A DNA stretch of 64,000 nt from Chionis minor (taxonomy: Eukaryota; Chordata; Aves; Charadriiformes; Chionididae): NCBI GenBank assembly GCA_013398295.1, contig VZSF01010489.1, positions 229,207-293,206 on the forward strand. Direction: 5' to 3'. A model generated the notes under the pieces. It was given only the letters and a program-made list of their open reading frames with translations, made no database searches and was not told where the DNA came from. Positions 1 to 12,429 of this stretch are shown one piece after another. Positions within the stretch are counted from its first letter, which is position 1; every line of letters starts with the position of its first letter. Position numbers and translations under genes: made by a program.

Positions 1-764
1 GCTGTCAAATAATTCCTAAACATACACACATGGTCCAAACTGCAGCTACCAGGGTGCCATACCAGCTGAGGCTGCGCTCGAGCACCGTGCCCTGTTTTAA
101 ATCAATTGCTTTGGCTTGCAGTCAAGCAGCGTGTTACTTTTAGAAACTGTACTGCTGGGGTTTAAGATGGTTTCACTTTGGCTCCAGCTCCACAATTAAC
201 CAGAGAAACCCTCACCGATGCAGCAGTATTTTATGTTCATCTCACAGTAGTCCGTTACAAACCCTGCGCATTACAGGAAGCATTCCCAACAGACATTTCC
301 TTGGAGAATACTCTGATCTTCTTTCCAGTCAAATGTATTGTCTTCTAAGAAGTTACCGTAGGGTAAGAGTGGCTGCAAAGTCATGTAAGAAGACCTATCT
401 TCAGTTCTCTTCAGTGCTTACATATGGAGATATGTAAAATACTTGAGAAAACTGTGCTTTTTATATTACAGCCAGTAATATACCATATAAAAAGATATTA
501 AAACAAATTCTGACCAACTGGTGGTAGATATGGTAACAGACTATAATGTACCCATTGTAAAGAATTCCCAGTGGAGACCACGGAAATCTTACATTGATTG
601 AGTCGCGCTGGACTGGAGATGCATTGAAAAACTTCCAAATGGTAAAATATTAGAAATACTATTTTGAAATATTTACCAGTTAAACACTAAAGTACTGTTA
701 CTGGCTGACCTTTTCACGGCAGTTGTTTCTGTTGTATTTTTGTAAAAGCAGCCAAGAGTTTAAG

Positions 765-796
765 AAAAAAAAAAAAAAGAAAAGAAAAAAAAAAAA
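765..796. repeat. A-rich tract
   Basis: Fourteen A, then GAAAAG, then a further run of A, 32 bases in all. It makes a run of phenylalanine codons in a spurious minus-strand reading frame. No retroelement body is recognisable upstream, so this is simple low-complexity sequence or the tail of something too decayed to name. Confidence 0.8.
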
Positions 797-1208
797 GCTT
801 ATTTTCAGTCTAGCTACCACCCCTGACCTGTGCAATAACATCATAATGGAAGAATAATCATTGTAAACAATACCCAGGGGAGTTTGCTGGCTACAGCAAG
901 GGACGAGTGCAGCCAACTTCACTGCTTTTCTTTACTACATCATTGCATTTTTGTCTGCATATGGATAAGAAGAAGGTTCCACTCAATGCTGGTTGATGGA
1001 AAGTGCTAATTGTTGACACATTAGCTAATTGTTATGATTGCTTCTTAACAGTTTGTGTCTAGGAGTCCAGATTTCATCCACCAAAGTGTGAAGATTCTTT
1101 ATAGCAACAAGTGCTGTGAAAACATTCACACAATGAGGTTATAATCTTGTGGATCTCTCAACCAAGTGACAGCCTGGCAAACGTGCTGTCAAAGTGCAGA
1201 CACTCAGG

Positions 1209-1247
<39 letters not shown>
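1209..1247. repeat. Poly(A) tract of 39 A
   Basis: An uninterrupted run of 39 A followed by GGAAGAAAAAC. The flanks show no recognisable SINE, LINE or processed gene copy. Such homopolymers are prone to length error in sequencing, so the exact length is uncertain. Confidence 0.85.
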
Positions 1248-1249
<2 letters not shown>

Positions 1250-3259
1250 AAGAAAAACTAACTCCCTCATCCACCCCATATTTCAGACACATGTCATCTG
1301 TTGTTATCATTAATGATCTGTTTTTACAAATAGAGTACCACTATGGAAAACTGAGAGCAGGCCAATCAAAATAAACCCAGCAAAACCCATAATTGTCTAC
1401 TGACAATCTGGGCTGCTTGGGATGTAAGATAATGTGGGTGTATTTAATGCAGAAATGCATTACGTGCCACGCTTTGCAACTGCCCTGTTAACTCCAGGCC
1501 TTGACACAACACAGGAAGGCTGGGCTAATCACGGCTGCATTCTCCTGAACCCTACCTAAGCTCAGGTGCTAAAACAACCACATGGAGTTAAATCCTGGCA
1601 CCAGAAAAGCCCGTGGCAAAACTCCTGTGATTTAAATGGGAGTAAGAGTTCACCAGTGATGTTGCTTTGGGGAAAAAAAAAACAAAAAACCCACTTATTT
1701 TAAAAAAACAGAGAAACCAAGGTCTACAGTTCTGAGCACACATGGATGTTTGGATGTAAGAATGCTTGCTCCCACCAGCACAGCTTTTCTGACTTGAGCA
1801 GTGTCTTTTCCCATTTATATACCAGCGAAAGAGACCAGCTATGTTCCTGCTGTTTATACCAGAGTTGCATCTTACGGCTTTATTTGGGGATCAAGACCCT
1901 ATTGTGCCAAGGGCTACAGATAAATAGCGAAAGGGCAGCCTTTGCCTATGTCTGGAGGGCTCGTGGTGCTTTGCAACAGCACAGCTTTTACCCTGCATTT
2001 CGGTGGTGGTTGCCAGCGCGCTGTGGGAGATCGCTCGGAGCCCAGCGTGCTCCCTGTGCTCTCACCGTCTGGCCTCATATACAGGCCTTCCATATCCAGG
2101 AGCTTCTACCAAACTGATTTAAATTACGTGCACCCGGAGTAGAGATGTCCCTTCCACCCCACACTTCATCAGAAATAACTTTTGTAGACACAAGAGAAAC
2201 TCTTGGTGCAAAAGGCTTTTGAACTGACAAAGAAATAAATCAAGTGGTGGCCCCAAGTACACTCAAACTGCAGACGGAGCAAAAGTACAAAATGAAACCT
2301 TAAGATGACACCTCATTTAACTGGAAGACTCTTCAGGTGGCACATTAATATCAAATCAGGTTGCACAGAGCAAACGGCTCCGTTCAGACCAAAATCCAAT
2401 CAGCAGGTGTCCAAAGAGCTTGACATTACAAGGTTCATCTGGGTTTTGTCCCATATAACTCATCTTCACAGACTTTTACTATATTCCAGCATTAAATATG
2501 CAATATCCCTTGCAAAAGGGCTCAAGAAATTCTCTTCTGTATTCCTGAGCCTCTTGAACTTTTGGGCCTGGCAAAGAGAGAGCACGCAGGGCCACTTGTC
2601 TGCTTCCTCCATCCCTGGGGCACGGCGGCAGGAAGCAAGCTGGGAGCAGATTACGCGTTGGCCCGACTTTTCCCACTCGTTGGCAAGAGCCGCTGAGTGA
2701 GAATGGGGGCAGATGCATATTGCTGATAAAAGCCTTCAGCAAATTCCCATCCTCTCCTCGCGAGGAGGGAGGAGGAAGTCGCAGGGCAATTGTAAAACTC
2801 CCAGCCGCCCTGCAAGATAGCGCCGAGCCGCTGGGACCGACGGCGTGCCCAGAGGAGAGCTTTTAAGGCTCCTGGATAACTTGAGTTGGGATTGCTGCTT
2901 ATCAGGTTGCAAAATCCAATCCTATATTTAAAGGTCATTTTTTTCGCATCAAATTGTCGAGCCGTTCCACCCTAGAACTGGGTCAGCCTGCTCGGCAAAA
3001 GCTATAAACACTCAACGTTGCATGTGCAACACTCTGCCAAAAGAAAATGAAAATTACCCGTTTACGTGGGCAACGGGAGATACAAAAACATTTTAAAGAA
3101 TTGCATTTTGGAACAGAACCAGAAATTTGGAAGTTATGAAAATTAACTTGATCTGAAAAATTTTACCAGTTCTAATAAGAAACCAAGACAAGGCTTTCCT
3201 AGTATTCATAAAAACTCTAGTTTAGCTTAAGAATCTGTGACTCTTGACTCCTGCCATCA

Positions 3260-3320
3260 TTTTCATATTGCCTGCAATATTCATATTTTCGTTTGCCCGC
3301 AATTTTCATATTGCAGGCAA
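3260..3320. repeat. Small foldback with internal direct repeats
   Basis: TTGCCTGCAATAT at 3268-3280 is the exact reverse complement of ATATTGCAGGCAA at 3308-3320, giving a 13 bp stem with a 27 base spacer. The block TTTTCATATTGC also occurs twice in direct orientation (about 3260 and 3303), and a partial CAATATTCATATTTTC copy lies between. It looks like a local duplication with inversion rather than a known transposon. Confidence 0.7.
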
Positions 3321-4299
3321 GCTGAAAGATTTTGGACTCCTGTAGTGTATTTCCTAAAGAAGCTTCTCACTTGTAAACACATACAGAAAGCGGGGGGGAA
3401 AGATCAAAACAGAGAAGTGATGCTGGCTACAGAAAAGGACAATAGGGAAATAGTACATTCTCACTGGGAAGCGGTCTCTGTAAGTTGCTGTGCAAAAGGA
3501 CCCATGTGCCGCAGGTAACCGTGCATGTACCCTTCCAGAGGTGGAGGAACCACCCTGACTTTCAGATCCAAAAAGACGACTTCTACTGCAATGCAAGGAA
3601 GCCACGCATCCTCGCCAAATTACGTTTTGCAAGCAAAACAATATTAACTGCAAAAGTAGAACTGATTGACCTTAAAAAGAAGACAAATGAACCCGTGAAA
3701 GTCCTAAATGTATTTGTGGCTACTCTTCCAGCCTCAGCACATCACACCATGCCCAGGCACTAGAGCACCTCCCCATGGACCACAACGCTCAGTCCCAGGT
3801 GTGTCGCTATCCCATGCCTAGACACAGCAGGGCAATCCAAGGGCAACCTATCAATCTGCAGTTTGGATTTCCTAACTTTTGTTAGCTTGGCCATAGTTTT
3901 AACATGACTAAAATATAGACTTTTCTATGTTCATCCGTAACATCCTGCAGATGCCAGCCACTGCTGTGGTTCAAATGCTAATGAAAACATCTCAACGAGA
4001 CCGCTACTCCATGGGACAATTGACTCATGCAATAGCCACGACACTATCTGAGTCGGGAACAGCAAACAAGGTGAATGAGGTAAGGGAGGTCATTCTTCAT
4101 AGCAGTGGTCTCAGGAGAACGGGGGAATCCAAAAATAAGACTTTTGTTGACTGGATGCCCTTGAGCTGGCAACCAAGCTGACTTGCTAATGAAGCCAACA
4201 TTAGACATCAGCCTGGGCTTGCTGCTGCCAAGCAATCCCAGTAACCAGCAAGAGTTAGCAGGAGAGAGACTGTGTGATTTAATAGATTAAGAAATAGGC

Positions 4300-4364
4300 T
4301 AGAAGCCAGTCACTCCTGAGTTTTAATCCTGGCTCTGACATCAGTTGGGCTTGGAACCTGCGGA
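4300..4364 (+). repeat. MIR-like (CORE-SINE type) remnant
   Basis: The block containing CCTGAGTTTTAATCCTGGCT, followed by CTGACATCAG and CTTGGAACC, follows the order of the MIR/CORE-SINE core. That core has a 'gagttc-aatcc-cggctctg-cac' block followed by a 'gacctTGGgcaa' block. It is heavily diverged, as expected for an insertion older than the bird radiation. It has no coding role. A chance resemblance over about 60 bases is possible, so the call is tentative. Confidence 0.5.
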
Positions 4365-5312
4365 TGTGAAATTTGTGCTTTTAAACCCTGCTGGATGTAA
4401 GGGTGCATTAACTGGGAGGTGAAGCGGCTGCTGCCCTACACACGCTCCCATTCCCTGCCGTCAGCACCGCCACCTGCAGCACGCGTGTCAGCACACGTGA
4501 CATAGCCCAAAACACAGCCCTCATGCTCCTCATTCATGGAGGGAACCTGAGGAGCAAGTCTGAAATTCAGATTATTCTACCACCAGCCAGCGCGTCCGTG
4601 TCCTGACAGGGGACAGCTCAGCTTTTAAGTTTGTCACTTAAGCTCTACTGAGCTTAAGGGAGTTACTCCAGTATTGCAGCCCGGCAGCCTGGCTTGCTGC
4701 CCTTGCTTCTTTCAAATCCTGCTCTTGAAAGTCTTACTACTGACATTTATAGGGAAACCCTTCCTCCAGCCCTGGCCCCTGAGATTGATGGACCTTCGGT
4801 TAACTGAAGCTCTTCGGTTATATGGATCTGGCTGTTGCTATAAGGCAGCAAGGTGTCAGCTGGCAGCACCCTTACTCTGATCTGCAAAAGTCTACATTGG
4901 CAACTTAAAGGAGGTCGATAATGTCTGCAAGTTACATTTCTGACAGAGCAAAATTTTCTGGATTCTCTGAAATAAAGAATTGTGGAGGCTTTTGTGTTCC
5001 ATTTCCTGAAAAGCAGTTTCTAAAAATGTCTTAAGACAGGGAAAATCCTAGCAAAAATATTCATTAGAAAAATAAAATCTGTTGATTTGTATCATGATCA
5101 TCCCAGTTTTCACTTAATGATTTGGTCCATACAGAGTTTTTGGCAGAGGTGTGACTTTTGAAGGTGACAGTGTCCATTTAACTCAAATTCAGTACCTCCT
5201 CTCTTGCTGTACCTGTCTGGCTTCTGTGTGTTCAGCAATCAGAATAAAAGCCAATTGATTTTAAGTTATAATCATTCTGCAACCTTGGAGGTGCATTGAA
5301 AGGAAAAAAAAC

Positions 5313-5331
5313 TCCAGCACCCTCTGCTGTC
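5313..5331 (-). promoter_or_regulatory. CTCF-like motif
   Basis: On the minus strand this reads ACAGCAGAGGGTGCTGG, close to the CTCF core CCAGCAGAGGGCGCT, with T for C inside the GGCGC part and A for the first C. The match is by eye against the known consensus. Nothing shows that it is bound. Confidence 0.35.
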
Positions 5332-8300
5332 TGCACACAACCTTCGCGGGGATCCACCACCACTAATTCTGGACATTTACAATATATACATCGGCTTCAC
5401 ACAGGCTGCAGAAATCTCAGTGCCGGAAGGGGCTGTTGAAGGGACTCATTTTAGATGACCAGTTTGAGGCAAGATGACATCCTACAAGCTGTCCATCAAG
5501 CACAAAGGAAATCTAAGCTATTTGCTCAGGGGGAGGCGTGCTCACAGGTATCTGCAGCAGATAAATCCCACCTTGATAGTCCGAACTAGAAGAAATGGAA
5601 AGCTTTGGCAGGAGGAGGCATCACAGCAGATGGTCTCGTCAGACTTTGTGCCCACGTACACGCAGGCTAAATTTGGTAGAGCAGAGTGAGAAAACTGTGT
5701 TCAGGTTGCAGGAAGAGATTCTGCTCCCTACCAGCCAGAGAAAAGCGTGAAACTCCAAGGAACAACACAGCCAGGAGGAGCCAGAAGGGCAGGAACTGCT
5801 GTGCTGGAGAAGCACCTATTTGCTATTAAATTAGGGCTCCAAAAGCTTTGCTCTCACCTAGCTCACTCCCATGTCAGCCCAAACAGCTGAATTTCAGGAG
5901 CTGCATTTTTGTTGTAATAAATTGCCTATCTCCCGCCACCAACATGTGGGAAGGACTAAGACCTGACAAAAATACGTTACGGAGATGTTACATTCAGCTC
6001 CTGCAAAGTACCTTTAGTACCTCAAGTACCTCTACAACTCACGGGTACCCGGCTGACTCTAAAAGTCCATGCTAAGGAGATCTTCATATTAAAAAACTTG
6101 GATGAATCAACATCTTCAGCCAGGAGGCAGAAGGAGCAGATTTCTTTCCAAAATCCATGTTCACATTGGGGAGAAGAATCAGACACTTTCACCAGCAGCA
6201 GTTTCAGTGTTGAAGAGATACGTCTCATACCTTCTCTTGCCATTTTGCCTATTGGAGATGGGAACGAGTGCGTTTCTTCATCATCCCTGATGGGATTTTC
6301 TCTTGAAAATTATATAGTTATCCAAAGAAAACAGAGATGCTCTTAAATATCGTGTCAAAAAATAAGATCATCTGTTGGCCCTATGAAAGCACATGTGAAA
6401 TCACAGCTAAAGAAAACTTGTACTTTTGAAAGAACTGAACTAATATCTTTGTTTATTCCATGCATGCACGCCAGCAGTAATTTAACTTCAGAAAGCAGTA
6501 ATTTCAAGCAGCTCTAGCTGCCATGATTCACCGTTGTGAATGATTTTGCCTCTCACAGCAAACCGGGAAGTGGTGTGAATGGCTTATTTTCCTGCTTCAA
6601 TAAACTGACTCGTCATTTTACAGATTTGTCTTTGTTTCTTATTTGCCTCCGACATAAAAATAATCTGCAGAATCAAAGGAAAAGACCTGAAGGGAATGAT
6701 GATCTCAAAACTTATTTAGTCGTGCACATGTGCGTGGGAGCAGCCGCTCTCGCTTCCTGCCAGTCACCTGTCCACTGCGGTTTTCCACGTCCAAGTACGT
6801 TCCTGCAAGACGGAACTTTATCTTTTCGGCAATTACTCAAACACAGCCAAATTTAAATGCCAGATAAAACTGGAAAGCTCTGTTTTGGACAAACTCCCAC
6901 CTCGCTTTTTGTTTCAAAACAGAAGTGTGAAGTAAAAAGAGACATCATTTTTTCCAGCAAAGTGAAAATCAGTGCATCTCAACACCCAGTTAGCACATCT
7001 GGGGTTTGACCCAACTCATTTTTTACGTGACCCAAGAAGGCTGCCAGCGAGGCCGTCTGTGAGCGCCCAGGGCCCAGAGAAAAGCTTCATCTTCAGCTGA
7101 CGTTGAACACCGCTCCGCATGGGCCGTACTTCTGCAAATCTGCCCACGCCGTTTCTCAAAAAGTTTTATTTTCCACAGCCCACGTGTCTAAAAAACTCCA
7201 GCATGGTGATAACACACATCCTCATGAACAACGCTCGAAGTGCTCTCTGTCTTCTATATACGTTGAGACATTTTTCAGCCCTACCTGAAAGAAAGTATGA
7301 TTTTGCTGCAAGTACCTATGCAGCTCTTTAAACGCTTTCTGAAATGGTTTCCCTTTTGTACCAGCTGCAAAAGGATTTCCTGGAGCAAGCCAGTGACTAA
7401 GGTCTGCGTGACACCACTCGGCTAGCTTTTTCCAGTAGGTACATCTGGATGGAGACTTGGCTTTATTGCTACGGTTTGCAACCAAAGTCAACAGCGAATG
7501 TCAGCGAGCCCAAAGTCTGCTCTGGTTGGGAAAGTGCCCCGCAACGTGCCCTCGAAGCATGTGGCTGCCCAGCACGGCCAGTCCTGGGACAGGCAGGGTG
7601 TCCTTTGGGATGAGCGGAGCCCACACTGCCATCCTGCCTGAAGAGGCAGGACCTTGCAGCACCTTTTACACCTCTTGTTCTTCTGACCCTCTCTGCAGAC
7701 CAGCTTTTCATTTAGGAAATGTTAATCATTCCTTTTGCTCCCTTTTTGTTAGCATTTACCACCCATACCTAGGCAAAAGATGTTTGCAAACTCCAAAAGT
7801 CCCCCTGGCCACCCCATCGCCAAGGTCAGCTGGATGCTGCTGGGTGGGGATGGAGAGCATCTTTGGAGACCTCGCAGCCTCCCCAAATGGCTGATGCAGA
7901 CGGCAGAGTTTTGTACCCTCGTAGCACTATGTTCCGGGACCAAACAACCGTCCGCTTAACCTGAGCCTTGCTGCTACGGCTTTCAGAGAGGTAAATTACT
8001 ACAGCTCACTCTTTTCCAACTGGAAATGATTATGGCTTTGTTGCTACTGAGGGTGCTCCTTGGCAGGCAGCCCAGGCACCACAGGTAATGGCCACAACAG
8101 GAGGTGCCGCAGAGACGTTGGCATTTCATCGCAGGGGAGAAAAGGGGGGAAAACGCACTATCTGCGAGCCCAACACAAACAGCTCAGGGTAAACCCATTT
8201 GTCAGAGTGGCAACTGACCTTTTCCATTCACCTGTGATTAAGGAACCAGATTTGTTCATTAAGGCCAATAAACCAAATTAAGACGGCTGGGTGCAGGGGA

Positions 8301-11300
8301 TTCAAGCAGCTTTTGCCATCCCACTCCTTGAACTCATCTTATTAGAGCAGCCTGGGAAGTGGAAGGAGTAACTCAGGGCAGGTCAGGGCAAAGCAGTGCT
8401 AAATCTGTGTCTCTCGACCCGTTGTTAATCATCTATTCTCTTTCTATAAACGAATTTGGAATGTGGAGCAAATCATACTAAAAGATTTCTCCTCCTTGCT
8501 GAATACTTCAGGAGCTTTAAGGAATTCAGCTCAGGAGCAATGCTTCATTCAGGGCTGTTGATTAGTTCCACCGTGGAGTGCACTAGACAAGACAATAAGT
8601 GGACGACAGACACAGTGATTCATAGATTACTCTGCTGAGAGTTGCAGGTGTTTTGGGATCGAATGAAAGGAAAGGAGGTTGGGTCAGTTCTCAAACCGCC
8701 TTCCTGTTAAAGGATTAGCACGGGTAGCTCAAAGTTATTAAAATGACTCTCATAAATGTAAAAGTTGGAGTTTTTCCTCAAAATTGCCTTTTTTTTTCAA
8801 ACACACACCACTCTTTCCTAGTAGAAACAGCAAATATCTCATGTTTTGAGTTAGCGGCAGCAGCAAACTGAAAGCAAAGAAAGGGGCCGGATCCTCACCT
8901 GGTGTAAACAGGAAGAGTTTCCGGAAAACTTTGTGCAGCAGTCCAAAAAACACATTTAACCAAAGCCCTGAAACTTTTCTCACTTCCCAGGGAGGGTTGA
9001 ATGTTATAAAACGGGTGCAATTACTGAAGGTACAGGTATACAACTATAAACCCCTTTCCCTTTATCAGTATGAAGTATAAATACTACACGATAAAAGGAT
9101 TTTAGTGGAGTTAGAGAAAAGGAGGGAGTATTATGCACCTCACTGAAGCCAACAGAGGAGAGTTTCTGCCTTAGCCTGGGGAGAGCTGGAGCACGGGGGG
9201 TGCCAGCCTCAGCGGGGGGACACAGGGACAGCTCTGCCAGGTGCCACGGCTACCTGTTCACCTAAGGGCACATCAGCAGGGAGAGAAGGCAAAGGGGTTT
9301 TGCTTTCCAGGAGTGCAGCCGGGAGAGAATAACTGTAATTTAACCACGTGCCCTGCTTAGCTACAGCAGAGAGCTGATGCTGCTGCAAGCGTCCGTCCAC
9401 CTGCCCCTTTTGCAGGCACCGCCAGAGAAACCAAGTGCCACATTTTCCTAAGATAAAGCGAAGGCCACTGTTTCTCCATCACCTTCCACAGGATCCAACA
9501 GCGACGATGCCCCTCCACGCCGCGCTGCCAAGCCTCGCAGAACCCTGCGCTTACATTCACAGGCCCTCAAGGAACAAGTCACCAACATACTTTCAAATTC
9601 GGTGCTTCAAATGGGTATGCAAATCCCACATTTCATGCATCATGGGGTGTTTTACGCTTTGGCAAGAAATGAAAGTCACCTAAGAAGCAATTGCCATAAT
9701 AGGGTGATGAGCACAATAGAAAGACATTTACAGGGCTAAACATATTATTGACGTTTCTGGTGTGATATAGTTTCTGTACAGCAAGACACGTAGTTCACAT
9801 GTCAAAAACATGTTTTCAGTGACTACAATAGGCACATGCAGAAGTGCAGTACAGTACTCTGCTGTTTTACAGACGCTGCCTAAAATGGGAATTAGGAAGT
9901 GTTATTAATTAAAAAGCAATTTGCCTCCACTGTATACTATGAGTAAGGCACTGTGTTCCTCTGGGATTTTAATTTGAGGAGATTCCAAGCACGTAANTTT
10001 TGTCAAATCTCAAAAGATACACTAAACAGGGTAGATGATAAGCAACAGTACATGGTTCAATGATCCTATCTGCTTTTTTCACTCTCAGAAATATATATAT
10101 AATAGATTTCTTTTTGTCTTTGATATTTAGAGGATTATTCATTTTCAATCACTTTTCCAGTTCTAAGATGTGCTGTATGGCAACATGCACGTTGAGTGCT
10201 ACACTCTTTAAAGTGCATTTTATCAAATATCCTTAACTTGCAAGTAAAACTATCCTTCTTTGTCTACTTTTCTTTCTTTCTGACTTGCAACCACGAAAGC
10301 AGATTTGGGCTGCTAAGAGCAGTTCCCAGCCAACACACTTCTTCAGGGGACGGTGGCGGCTCCCCACTGCTGCCCGTGCCCCCCTACCCACCCCCAGTTT
10401 CCCCAGGGCTGGCGTCTGGGTATCAGGTGAGCAATCCTCGACTTGCATTTCTTGCAACCTAGTTAGCAAAATATTCCAAGTGATGGAGGGCGAGCTAAGC
10501 TGCGGAGATCTGAAAGGAGACCAAAAGCTGGAGGAGACGCTCCATCTCCAGCCAAGGCCAAGCCTGGCACAGAGACATAGACCACAGGTGTCCCCCAGTC
10601 AACCCTCAGCTAATGGGGCAGCTTGCTGGCATTGTGGATGGGAAGAACAAGGGCATTCATTTAGCAAACAGCCTCAGCTTTTTCACTTAGCCTGCAGGGA
10701 AAAGTCACACCTGCAACCAGCAGCCAGGAAGAGCCAGGTGGGAAGGTCTCGGCCACACCATCCATGTCAAGGGCACAGTCACAGCCAGGAAAGGGCAGCA
10801 CTCCCCGAGACGCCCGCCCACTGCGCCAGCCCCTACAGCCAGTGTGCAGGGGCAGGGCGAGAGGACATGGCGAGGGCTGGTCCCCATGTGTTTCACCCCA
10901 AAGTCCATCATAACAGTCTTTCACTGGAGGGTTAAATAAAATAAAGCACTTTGCTGTCTTTTGGGACACAAAGCTCTGTACCGTGCACAGCAGGATGAGC
11001 TAATACTGCTGAAAAGAAAAACACTAAAAATATTAAAAGGTGCAAGATCATTCGGTACTGAAGCTACTCCAGCCTGACCCAGGATATAAATTAATTGCTA
11101 AACAGAAGATCTAAACATCCCAAACATGCTGGCCAGGAGAGCATCATGAGGCTGACACCCCGCCGGTCCCTCGCTCCCTCATCTGTCAAACCCTAAAAAC
11201 CACTTGTTTGTAGTTTGTCATGTCACATTAAATTGAAATCTTTCATTGCCTGGCTGGGAAAGGATAATAGAAAGCAACATTTCAAGGTGATCTACCCTTC

Positions 11301-12429
11301 CAAACATAATCTTTAGCTAATTAATAATTAACTAACTATTTATTGGTCAGCTGATACTGCTTGAGATACGGAGTTCCAGGCAATGCACCAGTGAGATCTC
11401 ACACTGCAGTACTTCTCTTAATTAAGCACAGGTGAAAGGATGTTTTGGCTAACCCTATTAATCTGGAGGCCCTTCGGGGTAGGAGCAGCATGAGTGTGAT
11501 GTGGCTCTGCATCCTGATTGACCTCTCCAGGCCTTTCCACCTCCTGTTTTCCACCATCCCCAGCTGATGGCACAGCTAACCCTGCCAAAGAGCCACATCT
11601 TCAGAAAAAGCCATGCACAGGCACTGCTCTGACTTCAGGGACCGTTTCCCCCTGGATTTGGCTCACGCTCATGCACCTCTGCATGGGATCGGCCATCCGT
11701 TCTCCCAGGTACTCCCCAGCCTGCCAACAGCTAAATTTCACACGTGCCTGCAGCCCCCTTGTGGAATGAGGTTTCAAAAACTACGCTGAAAAGAGGCATT
11801 GTTTTAATTTAAGAGCATGGAGGAGTTATTTTTAGCTGCCACGGGGCTGATCCTGCAGGTGCCGCAAGCTCCCGGGGCAGCAGCAGCTTCCAGCACCTCT
11901 CAGGATGCGCTGGAGCCACTGGCGACCTGAGGGAAGAATCCACTCCGTATCGTATTTAAACACCAGCAAAATGTTTGCCTTGTTTCTCTACGATCCCTCA
12001 GTTGGGGTTTTTTTGTTTTGGTTTAGCCCAGAATTGGGGTTTTTGCTTCGCGGTGGTATTTTTTAGCCCTCTGGTCCAACTCTCTGCTGGCTGCAGGTCC
12101 GGCTTGCAGCCCGCATCGCTGCTGCAGGTTGCCCAAGCGCTGTTCTCACTTTCAGTGTTTCCCCACTCAGGCCCAATAAAATAAATTGCAAGAGAGATCA
12201 CGTCACTTCTGATTTCACTTGCCCTGAAAACAGCTCGGTGCTCCTCAAGATGTTACACCCATGAAAATCCCAAGTGGGACGCAGGACCCAGCAAGTGGTC
12301 CAGGAGCCGCGCCGCAGGTTCGTAAAGCACTCGGAGAGAGAAGCACAATTAACATGCGTTTCTTTCCCGGTACGCTTCTAGCAGAGCATATCAAGGAGAA
12401 AGCAGGGGAAAAAAAACCCACGTTACGGT
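5332..12429. other. Unique non-coding DNA with no recognised gene
   Basis: A scan of both strands found only short reading frames with no known domains. The longest is about 216 codons at 10285-10935, proline-, serine- and histidine-rich and without a recognisable fold. Locally GC-richer patches (about 7.5-7.9, 10.5-10.9 and 11.5-11.9 kb) are not CpG-rich enough to call islands. A possible trace of the old foldback repeat family lies near 9130-9175 but is too weak to call. There is a single N at 9997. Confidence 0.55.
9997..9997. other. Single ambiguous base
   Basis: One N within otherwise continuous unique sequence (ACGTAANTTTT). It is either an unresolved base call or a one-base placeholder for a gap. 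Confidence 0.95.

Larger units (their letters stand above)
1..4285. other. Unique non-coding DNA, left edge
   Basis: No open reading frame here has a recognisable domain, and none exceeds about 130 codons. Apart from the A-rich tracts and the 3.3 kb foldback listed separately, I see no mobile element, RNA gene or CpG-rich promoter. Composition is ordinary AT-leaning vertebrate intergenic or intronic sequence. An untranslated exon or an ancient enhancer could be present but cannot be recognised from one sequence. Confidence 0.6.

Noticed and set aside
9125..9175. Possible foldback-family fragment (CTCACTGAAGCCAACAGAGG)
   Set aside because: The resemblance covers about 30 bases with several mismatches and no second arm.
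10285..10935. 216-codon plus-strand reading frame
   Set aside because: It is rich in Pro, Ser, His and Gln, with no recognisable domain. Several other frames on both strands are open over the same GC-richer stretch, as expected by chance.
11420..11432. TTAATTAA palindromes here and near 16341, 24025 and 46966
   Set aside because: An 8-base AT palindrome is expected several times in 64 kb of AT-leaning DNA. Only the extended 62540 copy was kept.
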